In this document: piece after piece, positions 45,611 through 55,472 of the stretch
How positions within the stretch are numbered: position 1 is the first letter of the stretch
How the letters are laid out: each line of letters opens with the position of its first letter
Translations under genes and position numbers: made by a program
The notes under the pieces: generated by a model
What the model was told of the DNA's origin: nothing
The model's database searches: none
Seen by the model: only the letters and a program-made list of their open reading frames with translations
Assembly: GCF_034274695.1 (NCBI RefSeq)
Contig: NZ_CP128362.1
Span: 5,210,501 to 5,274,500, forward strand
Source: Chitinophaga sp. LS1
GTDB taxonomy: Bacteria > Bacteroidota > Bacteroidia > Chitinophagales > Chitinophagaceae
DNA length: 64,000 bases
Reading direction: 5' to 3'

Positions 45611-47587
45611 ATGGAAAAGCAATTAGAAACTGGCAACTTCAGGGAGAATAATAATGAAGAATGGATGCGCTTTGCACTCCTGTCAGCCGGATTGGGTACC
45701 TGGAACATGGACCCTTTGAAAAAGGAAGTAAAATGGGACGATCGCTGCAGGGAACTGTTTGGGTTTCCGGAAGAGCATGTGATTGAATACCAGGACGTCC
45801 TGAAATACATTCATCCTGATGATAAAAACAGGGTTGATCAGGCAGTCACCAATGCTTTACAACCCGAAAGCGGCGGAGACTATTTCGCCCGGTTTCGTAC
45901 CATCGGTGCGCAGGATAAAAAGGTTCGCTGGCTTGATTGTAAGGGAAAATCCTATTTTCATCCCGATGGCACTGCCTACCGCTTTGCAGGCACCGCACAG
46001 GATATTACGAAAGAAATCGAAGACTGGGAAAGGGAAGAGCTGATGATAGCCCTTGTCGAAAACAGCCCTGACTACATGGCCGCTGCCGATAACCAGGGAC
46101 GCTTTTTCTATATGAATACCGCTGGCAAAAGGTTGGTTGGTATTTCTGATGAATTGGATATTACTACACTTGTCAATAAAGACCTTTTTCACCCTGCTGA
46201 TTTCCAGTTCATGGGTGAAGAAGTATATACTCACCTCCTCGCAGGTAGAAAATGGTCCGGCAATATTCATGTCCAGCATATGGTGACGAAAGAGCGCATA
46301 CCTTGTTATGCCGACTTTATCGCCATCCAGGATGCAGGGTCTGACAAGATTATTGGCCGCGGGGCCACTCTCCGCGATCTGCGACCTGCCCTGAAGGCAA
46401 AACAGGAGCAACAGAAGTTACTGGCCCTGTTAGAAAACAGCCGCGATTTTGTGAGCCTCTCCGATGAAGAAGGCATCGTTTCTTATGTAAACCCTGCCGG
46501 ACTTCAACTCGTTGGATTAGATAGCCTGGAAGATGCGAAAAGGTTCAATACCGACTTTCTCTTCCCGGAAGTGATGGAGGCCATTATGCAGGAAATCAAT
46601 ACAGCTGTACTTGAAAAAGGACACTGGTCCGGCGAATTGAACTACCGTCATTTTAAAACCGGAGAAGCGATTCCGGTATCTGTGACTACTATGCGTGTGC
46701 TGGACACTGTAACCGGGGTCTCACAAGGTAAAGCCACTATTTCCCGCGATCTTCGACAGGAAAAGGTGATTCGCCAGCAACAGATTGAAAATAAGGTAGA
46801 ACTTGAGCGCATGGTAGAAATGCGCACCAGCGAGCTAAAAAAGGCCAATATCGACCTGAATATTGTGAACCAGAACCTGGAGCAGTTTGCTTATGTGGCA
46901 AGCCATGATCTGCAGGAGCCGCTGCGTAAGATCAATATGTTCTCTGCACTCCTGCAGGATAAATACCAGGACCAGCTGAACGAAACCGGTATGCGCAATC
47001 TCGGTATCATCCGGAATGCCGCTACCCGCATGACTACACTGATCCAGGACCTGCTGGCCTTTTCACGGGTATCCCGCCAGGATCACCTGTTCGAAGCCGT
47101 AGATCTACATAAAACCATCCAGCAGGTAGTCGCTGACCTCGATATACTTATTCAGCAAAAGGATGCCATGATTGAGATGGATGCCCTATGCACCGTACAG
47201 GGTATTCCGTTGCACATGACACAGCTTTTTCATAACCTCCTGAGCAATGCACTGAAATTTACCCAGCTGGATAAACAACCGGTTATAAAGATCCGCAGCC
47301 GTCATTTATCCGACCTGGAAGTAGCGGAACATCCGCAGCTGCAGAATGGAATGCCATACTGCGAGATCCGGGTAACTGATAACGGTATTGGTTTTGCACC
47401 TACCTATGCGAAAAAGATCTTTGTAATTTTCCAGCGTCTGCACGGAAGAGGCGAATATGAAGGCAGCGGTATCGGACTGGCCCTATGTCAGAAAATCGTG
47501 ACCGCGCATCATGGAGTGATCTATGCGGAGTCAGAAGAGGGGAAGGGAGCTACATTTATTGTGATCTTACCAGTTTTTACCAGTTGA
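45611..47587 (+). CDS. Cytoplasmic PAS-domain sensor histidine kinase
   Basis: The 658-residue protein lacks membrane segments. It has three PAS domains (about residues 20-135 with a PAC end GTAQDITKE, 140-255, and 265-385), a coiled linker (ENKVELERMVEMRTSELKKANIDLN), a HisKA domain with the phospho-acceptor in VASHDLQEPLRKI, and a HATPase_c domain with DNGIGFAPTYAKKIF and GEYEGSGIGLALC. The PAS stack suggests a soluble or cytoplasmic signal such as redox state or light. The HisKA box matches the HDLQEPLR form common in bacteriophytochrome-like kinases. No response regulator gene is adjacent, so it is an orphan. Confidence 0.92.
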   Translation: MEKQLETGNFRENNNEEWMRFALLSAGLGTWNMDPLKKEVKWDDRCRELFGFPEEHVIEYQDVLKYIHPDDKNRVDQAVTNALQPESGGDYFARFRTIGAQDKKVRWLDCKGKSYFHPDGTAYRFAGTAQDITKEIEDWEREELMIALVENSPDYMAAADNQGRFFYMNTAGKRLVGISDELDITTLVNKDLFHPADFQFMGEEVYTHLLAGRKWSGNIHVQHMVTKERIPCYADFIAIQDAGSDKIIGRGATLRDLRPALKAKQEQQKLLALLENSRDFVSLSDEEGIVSYVNPAGLQLVGLDSLEDAKRFNTDFLFPEVMEAIMQEINTAVLEKGHWSGELNYRHFKTGEAIPVSVTTMRVLDTVTGVSQGKATISRDLRQEKVIRQQQIENKVELERMVEMRTSELKKANIDLNIVNQNLEQFAYVASHDLQEPLRKINMFSALLQDKYQDQLNETGMRNLGIIRNAATRMTTLIQDLLAFSRVSRQDHLFEAVDLHKTIQQVVADLDILIQQKDAMIEMDALCTVQGIPLHMTQLFHNLLSNALKFTQLDKQPVIKIRSRHLSDLEVAEHPQLQNGMPYCEIRVTDNGIGFAPTYAKKIFVIFQRLHGRGEYEGSGIGLALCQKIVTAHHGVIYAESEEGKGATFIVILPVFTS

Positions 47588-47644
47588 TAGCCAGCGAATT
47601 CGGGCTTTCTGCTCATATATTACATATTTATTATAAAATATTCA

Positions 47645-47652
47645 TATTTTTG
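47645..47652 (+). promoter_or_regulatory. -7 promoter element of the downstream lipoprotein gene
   Basis: TATTTTTG fits TAnnTTTG and lies 23 bases before the ATG at 47676. Confidence 0.45.
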
Positions 47653-47675
47653 TAATAAATAATAGATCCTTTCCT

Positions 47676-48269
47676 ATGAAGAAACTTTTGCTGCCGGTTT
47701 TAATGATCGCGATTGCAATCTCAGCCTGTACTAAAGAAGGGGCTACAGAGGGTGGTACAGACAATAATACCGATACTACCGTAACAACAACCCCGGTTAC
47801 CGGAGCTGACAGCGTTGTCACCTTCCAGGATGTTAACATTGGTTGGAGCCCCAATAGCAGTAATTACGGACGTGTATTCTCATCCTACACAGGAACTGTT
47901 TATTTAGACAATGCGATTCCTGATACGATGGGTAAATATATTGACCTTGCGTTCAATTATCTCGGAACAATTCAGATGAATTTCCTGAGTCCTGATGATG
48001 CTTCTTTTGATCTGGATATTACAGGTGCAAAGACGTCGCTGGTGCGCAATTATGTACCTGCTGATACCTTTGCAGTATCTGCTTTTGATACTCTGACACA
48101 TGCGGTGACTTTAAAGAAGCTGTATGTGACAAATGATGAAAATACTTTTGGCGCGACTGATCTGCCACTACTGGTGTTCTTTAAGAATGGAAACGGGAAA
48201 AAGGGGATTGTGAAGGTAAAGAGCCTGGCTTCAGATCATATTATCGCTGATGTGAAGGTACAATACTAA
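47676..48269 (+). CDS. Predicted lipoprotein of unknown function
   Basis: The 197-residue protein has a lipoprotein signal (VLMIAIAISACTKEG, lipid Cys at residue 18), an acidic Thr/Asp-rich linker (about 20-45) and a beta-rich domain. I recognise no family, though the layout is typical of short surface lipoproteins of Bacteroidota. It has its own -7 element and shares a bidirectional terminator with the convergent TetR gene. Confidence 0.75.
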   Translation: MKKLLLPVLMIAIAISACTKEGATEGGTDNNTDTTVTTTPVTGADSVVTFQDVNIGWSPNSSNYGRVFSSYTGTVYLDNAIPDTMGKYIDLAFNYLGTIQMNFLSPDDASFDLDITGAKTSLVRNYVPADTFAVSAFDTLTHAVTLKKLYVTNDENTFGATDLPLLVFFKNGNGKKGIVKVKSLASDHIIADVKVQY

Positions 48270-48283
48270 CAGACGTATATACG

Positions 48284-48320
48284 AAAAAGCGCTTTTGCCG
48301 AAAGGCAAAAGCGCTTTTTT
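48284..48320. terminator. Bidirectional terminator between convergent lipoprotein and TetR genes
   Basis: AGCGCTTTTGCC / GGCAAAAGCGCT is a perfect 12-bp stem with a GAAA tetraloop, flanked by A's on the left and T's on the right, so it can act in both directions. Confidence 0.9.
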
Positions 48321-48323
48321 ATT

Positions 48324-48881
48324 TTATGTAAAATGTAACCCTTTACTATTGACTATACCGTGGATGAATATGCGGTGCATTTCATGTAATAGTGAATTGT
48401 CGTGATAAACAGCCTGTACCTGATAGTAATATAACCTTGTCAGCAAGAATTTATCTATGTCGGGTTTATAGATGTTTTCTGATAACCCTCTTTCTATATT
48501 ACGCACCACAAAAGGGAAGATTTCTGAGTCACGAAAATATGACAACCTCAACCATTGTTCCGTATAATCATTCTGTAATTCAGCGATAACCGTGGGAGTA
48601 AGCATAGCAAGCGTATCTTCTATAAAGGTGAAATAAGTTTGCAATTCAATCACTGCATTAAAGGAAAATGAAGGGATCATGCGCAAATGCTTTCCGCTCT
48701 TACTTATCCATTCGGCAAGGATGTCGCGTATCAGCGCTTCTTTGCTTTCAAAATAAGTATAGAATTCTCGTTTTTTTATCTGACAATGACTACTGATAGT
48801 ATCTATGGTAGTCGCCTGTAATCCATGCGTAGCTAATACCCTGGAAGCAATTGTCATGATCCGTATCATTTCCTTTTTCAT
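48324..48881 (-). CDS. TetR-family transcriptional regulator, last gene of the RND efflux operon
   Basis: The 185-residue protein has the N-terminal TetR DNA-binding domain (about residues 5-52; THGLQATTIDTISSHCQIKKREFYTYFESKEALI) and a helical ligand domain. It starts 12 bases after the end of the RND-TolC gene, so it is probably co-transcribed with the pump and may act as an autoregulatory repressor. The HTH has Cys and Lys-Lys before the recognition helix, but the fold is clear. The ligand is unknown. Confidence 0.85.
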   Translation of the reverse strand: MKKEMIRIMTIASRVLATHGLQATTIDTISSHCQIKKREFYTYFESKEALIRDILAEWISKSGKHLRMIPSFSFNAVIELQTYFTFIEDTLAMLTPTVIAELQNDYTEQWLRLSYFRDSEIFPFVVRNIERGLSENIYKPDIDKFLLTRLYYYQVQAVYHDNSLLHEMHRIFIHGIVNSKGLHFT

Positions 48882-48893
48882 TAGATATGTGTA

Positions 48894-51800
48894 TTATAAA
48901 CTACCTATTGCTTTTTTATAACTGGCTTCATTGATTTTGTATTCCACCTTTGCATCAATGAGACTGCTGTATGCCTGTTGCCAGATGACCTGTGCTTCCT
49001 GCACATCTTTGCCAGTGATGGTACCAGCTGCAAAGCGGTCAGTGGCGAGTTTCAGGTTCTCATCTGCCTGTTGCAAGGAGAGTAAAGAGAGATTTACCTT
49101 GCGGGAAGATTGATTCAGTGCAAGGTATGCCTGTTGTATTTCCAGATCTACCAGTTCTTTCGTGTCAATGAGTTGTTGCTCCTGTGCAGCAAGTTTCAGG
49201 GTTTGTTCTTTGACTTTACCGGACTTTTTACCCCAGTCAAAAATGGGCACGCTGATGCTGGCTATTCCAAAATAGGAGCCCATGAAATCACTGCCATCTT
49301 TGAGATTGATGCCTTTGCCGGCGGTGGCAAGACCACTGAAACCAACACCTATAGTGGGGAGTGACTCTGCCTTCAGGAGTTGCTTTTGCAGTTGACCTGC
49401 TTCGATCGCCTGATTTAATAAGAGGATCTCCGGTCTTTTATCACTTCCATTACTTTGTAAAGATTGTGTCTGAAAATCGCCTGAGATACTGTCTGCAATG
49501 ATAAAGCTTGTGTTGCCTGCCATACCGGTGAGTTGTGCAAGACGTAATTTAGCGAGTACCAGGCCGTCTTCTGCTTTGGTAATGTTGAGTTCCGCTTCAT
49601 TCAGGTTGACATCCACTCTTAACAGGTCATTCTTGTAAATGAGACCTGCATCATAAGAGTTTTGCAAATCCTGGTGGAGTACTTTCAGCATGTCTCTGAA
49701 GCGGTTGGCGAGTATGATCTTTTCCTGCACCTGTATCACCTGCCAGTAGGCAGTTTCTACATTGAGTAATACCTGCGAGCTGGTGAGCACACGTTGTGTT
49801 TCTTTGATCTCTACGCCTTTGTTGGCAGCAGCTTTGCCTGTCCTGATCTTACCACCCGCATAGATGGCTTCTGAAGCGGTCACCATGGCACTACCGAAAT
49901 AATCCGGGATCAAACCATTGAATGCACCTCCGATTGGTTTGCCCAGGTAAACGCCTGTGACAGAGCCGTCTATAGTAGGATATGCATTTGCAGCAACTGA
50001 TTTTGCGGCTGCTTTGGCGGCATCTATTTCGTATTGTGCCGCTTTCATTTGCCTGTTTTGTTCCAGTGCCATTTTGCGGGCATCTGTCAGCGAAAGTGTG
50101 ACTGATTGCGCATGCAAAAAGAACGGACTACAAATCAAGACTATTATCATTAAGGCCGTTTTGGCTGGTTTGTATTGAATATCAGGTGTGCCTGTCGTCT
50201 CGTGCGGATGACGTACGAATAAATAATATAAGACCGGTATGACGAATAATGTCAGTACCATAGATACGATCAATCCTGAAGCCAATACACTCCCTAATGG
50301 CGCCCATAGTGGTGACTTACCTACAATCATTGGAACGACACCGATCGCTGCTGCTGCTGAGGTCAGGAATATCGGGCGCATACGGCGTTTTGCGGCGGCG
50401 AGTGCAGCGGCCTTAATGCTATAGTGGTGATCTCGTACTAATTCATCTGCATAATCTACGAGGATGATACCATTTCTTACAACGATTCCAATAAGACTGA
50501 TAATACCCATGAAGGCAGTCATACCCATAGGATTACCGGTAATGTATAGTCCTAAAAAAGCGCCTAATAAACTCAATGGGAAAGTAGCAAGAATGATTAG
50601 TGTCTTGCCAAAAGTTTTAAACTGAAAGAGCAGTGTAAGCAATATCAATAATAGACTTGTGCCTAATGCTAAACCCATGCCTGGTGCATTCTCTGCGGAT
50701 GATTCTGCATCACCACCATATTCGATATGCACGCCATCCGGGAGTGATAATTTTGCAATAGCTGGTTGTACTTTCTTTAAAATATCGGACGCCCTTATCC
50801 CACGTTGTGCTTCGGAGAGTACTGTGAGTGTACGTAATCCGTTCCTATGTGCAATGACACCGGTGTGCCAGGAAGGCCCGATGTCAGCTACCTGTTTTAG
50901 CAGAACTTTATTGATATGCAGATTACCCAGGTCACTGAAATTCGTTCTGTTGGCAGTATCTAACCGAAGATAAACCTGTATGGGTTTATCGCCTTCCCAT
51001 AATTGTGTCACAGCAAAGCCTTTCAGACCTGCTCCCATGGTTTGGGTAATGGCCTGATTTGGTATACCAAGACGGGCAGCATCATCCTCTTTTATCTTCA
51101 GACTGATGCCAAGATAATCATCTTCATAATCGGAGCGTACCCAGTTCGTGCCTTCAGCCTGTTGTAAGATATCTTTTACCTGTTCTGCTACTTTTTTCTG
51201 ATCATTCAGATTCTCTCCTACAATACGTACCGCAATAGGAGAACCTTCCTGCATGCTTAACTGACGCAGACGTACATAACCATCCGGAAGATATTTATCG
51301 AAGATGGGCAGGTATTTTGCCACCAATTCATTTGTCGCTTCACTGCTCACTGTATTGATGAAGACCTGTGCAAAATTGCGTCTTGGCATCTCTGGTGCAT
51401 AGGTCACATTGAAACGGGGAGAGCTGGTGCCAATAAAGCTGGCGGTATTCACTACGCGACTATCTTTCTTCAGTTCTGCTTCGACGGCCTTCACCACCTT
51501 TTCTGTTTCTTCCAGAGAGGTGCCATTGGGCATCCAGATCTCTGCATTGAATTGTTTGCTTTCACTCAGCGGGAAGAATTCCTGGCTGACTTTACTTGCT
51601 AATACCAGTGCCAACACCAGCGCCAGTACAGCAATAGATACAGTGATCTTAGGGAAGCGGAAGGCGATTTCAATTCCTTTATTGAAAGTCTCCTGCAATC
51701 TGTCTAAAAGACTACGTTTATTACTCCTGTTGCTCATCTTATGCTTTAATCCCTGTTTGATAAAAACATAACAGGTATACGGCGTCACAAGCAAAGCCAC

Positions 51801-53249
51801 TGCCATAGAGGTAATGAGTGCGACAGCTACTGTTACCGGCAGTGCAGCGATAAAGTCTTTTGCGATACCAAACATAAAAATCGCCAGTGGTGCGAATGCA
51901 AACACGATCGCCAGTGTAGCCGTAAAGATAGGCAAAGACAACTGCTTTGCTGCCTGCCAGGCCGCCGTCCATGGAGTAATATCTTCGTCGAGTTTTTCAA
52001 TGTAATTGTCTACTACCACAATGGCATTATCCACCACCATACCCAATACAATGATCAGTGCAGCCAGTGTAACCTGGTGCAATTCAATACCCATAATATT
52101 GATGATACCAAATGTGATCAGGATGGAAATAGGCGCTGCAACCGAAGCTACAGCTGCTACACGGAATGGCAGAAGTAGCATTACAACGAGTATTACAGAA
52201 CCGATGGCCAATCCAAATTCACGCATGAAGTGTTTGATACTTTCATCCACTACTTCAGGTTGATTGACGATGGTGTTGATCTGGATGTCATCAGGTAATT
52301 TGGATTTGACAGCGGCCAGCTTTTTTTCTACGGTATGTCCAAACTGCACGATATTATTACCGGGCTGCATTTCGATGGCCAGCATCAATACACGGTCATT
52401 ACCTACACGAATGTATGAAGAGGGTTCTTCGTACCTGCGGGTGATGGTCGCTACATCTTTCAGTCTTACGACAGTGCCTGTAGGTGTGGTATAGATGATC
52501 TGTTCAGCAATATCTTTCTCTGTTTTGTACTGGCTATTTGTAAATACCGGAATTGTATTGGAATTGACAGTTACTTCTCCAGAATAACCGGTCACGTTCT
52601 CCATTTGCAGTGTGCGTACAATAGTGGACAGATCAAAGCCGTATTGTTGCAACTGTTCATCATTCACAGTGACATAAATCTGTTGTTGCTGTCCACCGGA
52701 ACGATTGATCTTGGAGACTTCGGGAATAACTTTCAGACCATCTTCTATTTTATCCATGTACTTCTCCAGTTCTGCATAGGTGCGGATAGGAGAGGAGACG
52801 GTAATAATCTGTGCCGTTACATCGCCGAAGTTGCTGTTGACTACAGGGCCAATTACGCCTGAAGGAATATTTGATCTGAGTGTTGTATTAAGGCCGTGTT
52901 GTAAAGTGCTCCAGAACTTCTTACGGTCTTTTACTTCGGTATGCAGGTTGACTGTGATGAATACCTGTCCGTCTTTCGTTTGTGAAGTTGTTTTCTTCTT
53001 ATCTATTTCTTCGTAGGAAAAAAGAAATTGTTCGATTTTATTCGTTACCTGTTTCTCCATTTGCACTTCGTCGGCACCCGGATAGAAGGCATACACCATG
53101 GCGACAGGCATATCGATCTTTGGATTTTCCGAACGGGGCATATTCAGGAGGGCATAGAGTCCCAGCAGGAGCAGCATACCCATGGCTACCAACGTCACCT
53201 GCTTATATTTCATGGCAGCTTCAATAAAGCTGATTCTTTGTCTTTTCAT
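48894..53249 (-). CDS. RND efflux pump fused to a TolC-like outer membrane channel
   Basis: The 1,451-residue chain begins as a full RND permease. The first helix is at about 16-36, followed by the pore domain, GMVVDNAIVVVDNYIEKL in TM4 and a second block with GIVVRNGIILVDYADEL, up to about residue 1020. It is followed, without a stop, by a second signal-peptide-like hydrophobic stretch (MIIVLICSPFFLHAQ, near residues 1030-1045) and a complete TolC/OEP domain with two helical repeats (VTLSLTDARKMALEQNRQMKAAQ through the C-terminus). Such pumps use proton flow to expel drugs, solvents or metals. The adaptor is encoded 18 bases upstream and the TetR gene 12 bases downstream. RND-OEP fusions exist in some Bacteroidota CzcA/CusA-like pumps. 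The internal signal could be a real cleavage site that separates the channel after export. Confidence 0.88.
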   Translation of the reverse strand: MKRQRISFIEAAMKYKQVTLVAMGMLLLLGLYALLNMPRSENPKIDMPVAMVYAFYPGADEVQMEKQVTNKIEQFLFSYEEIDKKKTTSQTKDGQVFITVNLHTEVKDRKKFWSTLQHGLNTTLRSNIPSGVIGPVVNSNFGDVTAQIITVSSPIRTYAELEKYMDKIEDGLKVIPEVSKINRSGGQQQQIYVTVNDEQLQQYGFDLSTIVRTLQMENVTGYSGEVTVNSNTIPVFTNSQYKTEKDIAEQIIYTTPTGTVVRLKDVATITRRYEEPSSYIRVGNDRVLMLAIEMQPGNNIVQFGHTVEKKLAAVKSKLPDDIQINTIVNQPEVVDESIKHFMREFGLAIGSVILVVMLLLPFRVAAVASVAAPISILITFGIINIMGIELHQVTLAALIIVLGMVVDNAIVVVDNYIEKLDEDITPWTAAWQAAKQLSLPIFTATLAIVFAFAPLAIFMFGIAKDFIAALPVTVAVALITSMAVALLVTPYTCYVFIKQGLKHKMSNRSNKRSLLDRLQETFNKGIEIAFRFPKITVSIAVLALVLALVLASKVSQEFFPLSESKQFNAEIWMPNGTSLEETEKVVKAVEAELKKDSRVVNTASFIGTSSPRFNVTYAPEMPRRNFAQVFINTVSSEATNELVAKYLPIFDKYLPDGYVRLRQLSMQEGSPIAVRIVGENLNDQKKVAEQVKDILQQAEGTNWVRSDYEDDYLGISLKIKEDDAARLGIPNQAITQTMGAGLKGFAVTQLWEGDKPIQVYLRLDTANRTNFSDLGNLHINKVLLKQVADIGPSWHTGVIAHRNGLRTLTVLSEAQRGIRASDILKKVQPAIAKLSLPDGVHIEYGGDAESSAENAPGMGLALGTSLLLILLTLLFQFKTFGKTLIILATFPLSLLGAFLGLYITGNPMGMTAFMGIISLIGIVVRNGIILVDYADELVRDHHYSIKAAALAAAKRRMRPIFLTSAAAAIGVVPMIVGKSPLWAPLGSVLASGLIVSMVLTLFVIPVLYYLFVRHPHETTGTPDIQYKPAKTALMIIVLICSPFFLHAQSVTLSLTDARKMALEQNRQMKAAQYEIDAAKAAAKSVAANAYPTIDGSVTGVYLGKPIGGAFNGLIPDYFGSAMVTASEAIYAGGKIRTGKAAANKGVEIKETQRVLTSSQVLLNVETAYWQVIQVQEKIILANRFRDMLKVLHQDLQNSYDAGLIYKNDLLRVDVNLNEAELNITKAEDGLVLAKLRLAQLTGMAGNTSFIIADSISGDFQTQSLQSNGSDKRPEILLLNQAIEAGQLQKQLLKAESLPTIGVGFSGLATAGKGINLKDGSDFMGSYFGIASISVPIFDWGKKSGKVKEQTLKLAAQEQQLIDTKELVDLEIQQAYLALNQSSRKVNLSLLSLQQADENLKLATDRFAAGTITGKDVQEAQVIWQQAYSSLIDAKVEYKINEASYKKAIGSL

Positions 53250-53267
53250 TTAGCCTTGTTTAAATGA

Positions 53268-54299
53268 TTATTCAACCGTCACGGTGCTTCCATCTTTGAG
53301 GTGTGATTGTCCGTTTGTGATCAGCTGATCGCCTTCCTGTAAACCGTTGGTGATGATCACTTCATTGCTGCCGGTGAGCAGCCCTGCGGTGATCCTTTTG
53401 CGGATGGCCTTGTGTTGTTCATTGGCGATGTATACATAAGTGAGGTCATCTGCATCTCTGACAATGGCGGTAGCAGGAATGGAAATGGTGTTGACGGTTT
53501 TGCCTGTATTGATAAATACAGCAGTGAGCATGCCGGGTAACAGCCGGTTGTTGCTATTGGCCAGTTTTATTTTGATGGTATATGTCCGGGAAACAGCATC
53601 GGCTTGTGGATTAATGATGGTGATCCTGCCGGGAATGGTGTCTTCAAGGGTTGGAATGTATACTTTGGCATCCATCCCATTGCGGATAGCGCCTACTTCT
53701 GTTTCGGGTACAGTGATCTTTGCGGTGACAATATCAGTTTTGATAATTGTGAATGCAGGAATACCGGGAGCGGCGGTACTACCTTTTTCTATCTTACGGG
53801 CAGTGATAATGCCGGAAATGGGTGCGTATAATTTACTATCGGCAATGTGTTTGGCGTTGATACTTTTGTTGGCTTGTGCCTGTGCGAGTTTAGATTTTAT
53901 TTCGATATAATCTTTGGCGGGCAGACTTCCTTTCTGATAAAGGTCATTGAGACGTCGGTACATGTCTTCAGCCTGGTCCAGGGAGGCATTTGCAATAGCC
54001 AGTGCATTGTTGTATTCAGTGGCATCGATACTGGCCAGCAGTTGTCCCTGTTGCACATGGTCGCCTTCCTGCACACTGATGTTATTAATGGTACCAGCTA
54101 CCGCAAAACCGATGTCGGCGGTGTTGTCAGCTTCGATGGTGCCGGAATAACTTAACTGCTGAGGAAGCGGATCCTTTTGAATGCGGATGGTTTTTACTTT
54201 AACCGGATCGGACTGTGGTTGCTTATCGGCTTTGGTGCCACAGCCAGCCATCAGGGTAACCATTAGAAATAATGATGCCTGCCTTACAATCAATGTCAT
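53268..54299 (-). CDS. RND periplasmic adaptor lipoprotein
   Basis: The start at 54299 gives a lipoprotein signal (MTLIVRQASLFLMVTLMAGC, lipid Cys at residue 20); an upstream in-frame ATG at 54335 adds 12 residues. The 343-residue adaptor has the two lipoyl halves (SYSGTIEADNTADIGFAVAGTINNISVQEGDHVQQGQLLASID and KLYAPISGIITARKIEKGSTA), a short helical hairpin, a beta barrel and a C-terminal membrane-proximal domain. It links the RND pump to the outer-membrane channel fused on that pump. It is the first gene of the operon and is preceded by the shared operator-like element at 54366. Confidence 0.9.
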   Translation of the reverse strand: MTLIVRQASLFLMVTLMAGCGTKADKQPQSDPVKVKTIRIQKDPLPQQLSYSGTIEADNTADIGFAVAGTINNISVQEGDHVQQGQLLASIDATEYNNALAIANASLDQAEDMYRRLNDLYQKGSLPAKDYIEIKSKLAQAQANKSINAKHIADSKLYAPISGIITARKIEKGSTAAPGIPAFTIIKTDIVTAKITVPETEVGAIRNGMDAKVYIPTLEDTIPGRITIINPQADAVSRTYTIKIKLANSNNRLLPGMLTAVFINTGKTVNTISIPATAIVRDADDLTYVYIANEQHKAIRKRITAGLLTGSNEVIITNGLQEGDQLITNGQSHLKDGSTVTVE

Positions 54300-54365
54300 A
54301 AAATTGGTAATTGAAAATTGAACAGATGATTTCACATGGCAAAGGTGGATGTATTAAAGCGGAGA

Positions 54366-54406
54366 AAAAGGTTAGAATATCGGTAAAAATGGTCTGAATG
54401 TCGGTT
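54366..54406 (-). promoter_or_regulatory. AraC-type operator candidate upstream of the efflux operon
   Basis: Conserved at 32 of 41 positions with 55473-55513 and in the same orientation to its gene. On the minus strand it carries two tandem half-sites, ACCGACATTCAGACC and ACCGATATTCTAACC, 21 bp apart as expected for AraC dimers. It lies 67 bp before the adaptor start. Confidence 0.6.
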
Positions 54407-54423
54407 CAGTATTTATAGTAGAA

Positions 54424-54458
54424 ATAAATAACAAGGCCGGAATATGATTATTCCGGCC
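54424..54458 (-). terminator. Terminator of the AraC-family regulator gene
   Basis: GGCCGGAATA / TATTCCGGCC is a perfect 10-bp stem with a TGAT loop; on the minus strand it is followed by a T-rich stretch (TTGTTATTTATTTC). It separates the regulator from the efflux operon. Confidence 0.8.
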
Positions 54459-54503
54459 ATTCCTTAAACCTACAACTGTTACACTGTGTTGTAACACTAA
54501 TCT

Positions 54504-55415
54504 TTAGTATTTTCGTTGGATCTGTCTGTACTCTTTAGGAGAGTGGCCGACGAATCGTTTGAAGTATTTTCCGAAGAAGGACTGATCACTAAAGTTCAGT
54601 TCTTCTGCTATTTGAAGGATACTGAGTGTCGTGTCGCTAAGCATGCGTTTGGCTTCGAGTATCACAAAGTGATCAATAATTTCTCCTGCTGTTTTTCCGC
54701 TGATTTCTTTAACGGTTTCAGTCAGGTATTTAGGGGTTACATGCAGCAGTTCTGCAAATGCCTGTACATTGCGTTGTTGTCTGAAATGCTGTTGAACATG
54801 CGAGGTAAATGCCATGACAAGATTTTCTTTGCGGGAAAAGTCGGCGTGGTTGATCCTTGCATACTTCTGTCCCATACCGCCCAGTTCGTACAGTAGGCTG
54901 GCGAAGGCATGATAGAAGAGTTCCTTACCGTAGGTATGAGTATTGTATTCTTCAGTACGATGCAGGAGCAAATTGAAGGTGTTGGCAATAGTGTTAGCAT
55001 CTTTATCTTCCAGTTGCCAGTGAGGACAATATTTCGTACTAAAGTAGTTCATAAGATCGAGTAGCTTATCTGCGAAGATCTTGCCCATGAAATCGATGGT
55101 GGCGGAGAGACCGCAGAGTATGGCATTGTCATCCATTGCAATCACCTGCTTCAGTGCGTGTGGTGTGGCGAGCAGGAGGCTGTTAGGCTCCATAATATGT
55201 TCTTCGAGGTTGATGGAGATAGTGAGTGTACCTTTAACAACGAGAATGATGCCCAGGAAGTCAGACCGGAAATTGTTCCGCAATGCAGGGATGTCCATGA
55301 ACCGGAGATTGCAGTTGACCGCAAAACCGGGTACGGTTGACTTCAAGTCAATTTCTGCATCCTGCACGAGTTCTGAATGTTTGTAAACATTCGCTCCCTG
55401 TTTTTTACCTGCCAT
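54504..55415 (-). CDS. AraC-family transcriptional regulator of the efflux operon
   Basis: The 303-residue protein has a cupin-like N-terminal domain (about 10-170) and a C-terminal AraC double helix-turn-helix (NVQAFAELLHVTPKYLTETVKEISGKTAGEIIDHF, then STLSILQIAEELNFSDQSFFGKYFKRFVGHSPKEYR). It lies upstream of the RND efflux operon in the same direction, behind its own terminator. The same 41-bp element is present before this gene and before the efflux operon, which supports autoregulation plus control of the pump. The likely inducer is a toxic compound expelled by the pump. Confidence 0.88.
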   Translation of the reverse strand: MAGKKQGANVYKHSELVQDAEIDLKSTVPGFAVNCNLRFMDIPALRNNFRSDFLGIILVVKGTLTISINLEEHIMEPNSLLLATPHALKQVIAMDDNAILCGLSATIDFMGKIFADKLLDLMNYFSTKYCPHWQLEDKDANTIANTFNLLLHRTEEYNTHTYGKELFYHAFASLLYELGGMGQKYARINHADFSRKENLVMAFTSHVQQHFRQQRNVQAFAELLHVTPKYLTETVKEISGKTAGEIIDHFVILEAKRMLSDTTLSILQIAEELNFSDQSFFGKYFKRFVGHSPKEYRQIQRKY

Positions 55416-55472
55416 GCTTCATAATTGTGGTCTTTGAATCCGGATGTAAAGTTCTGATTATAAATTTAAACC

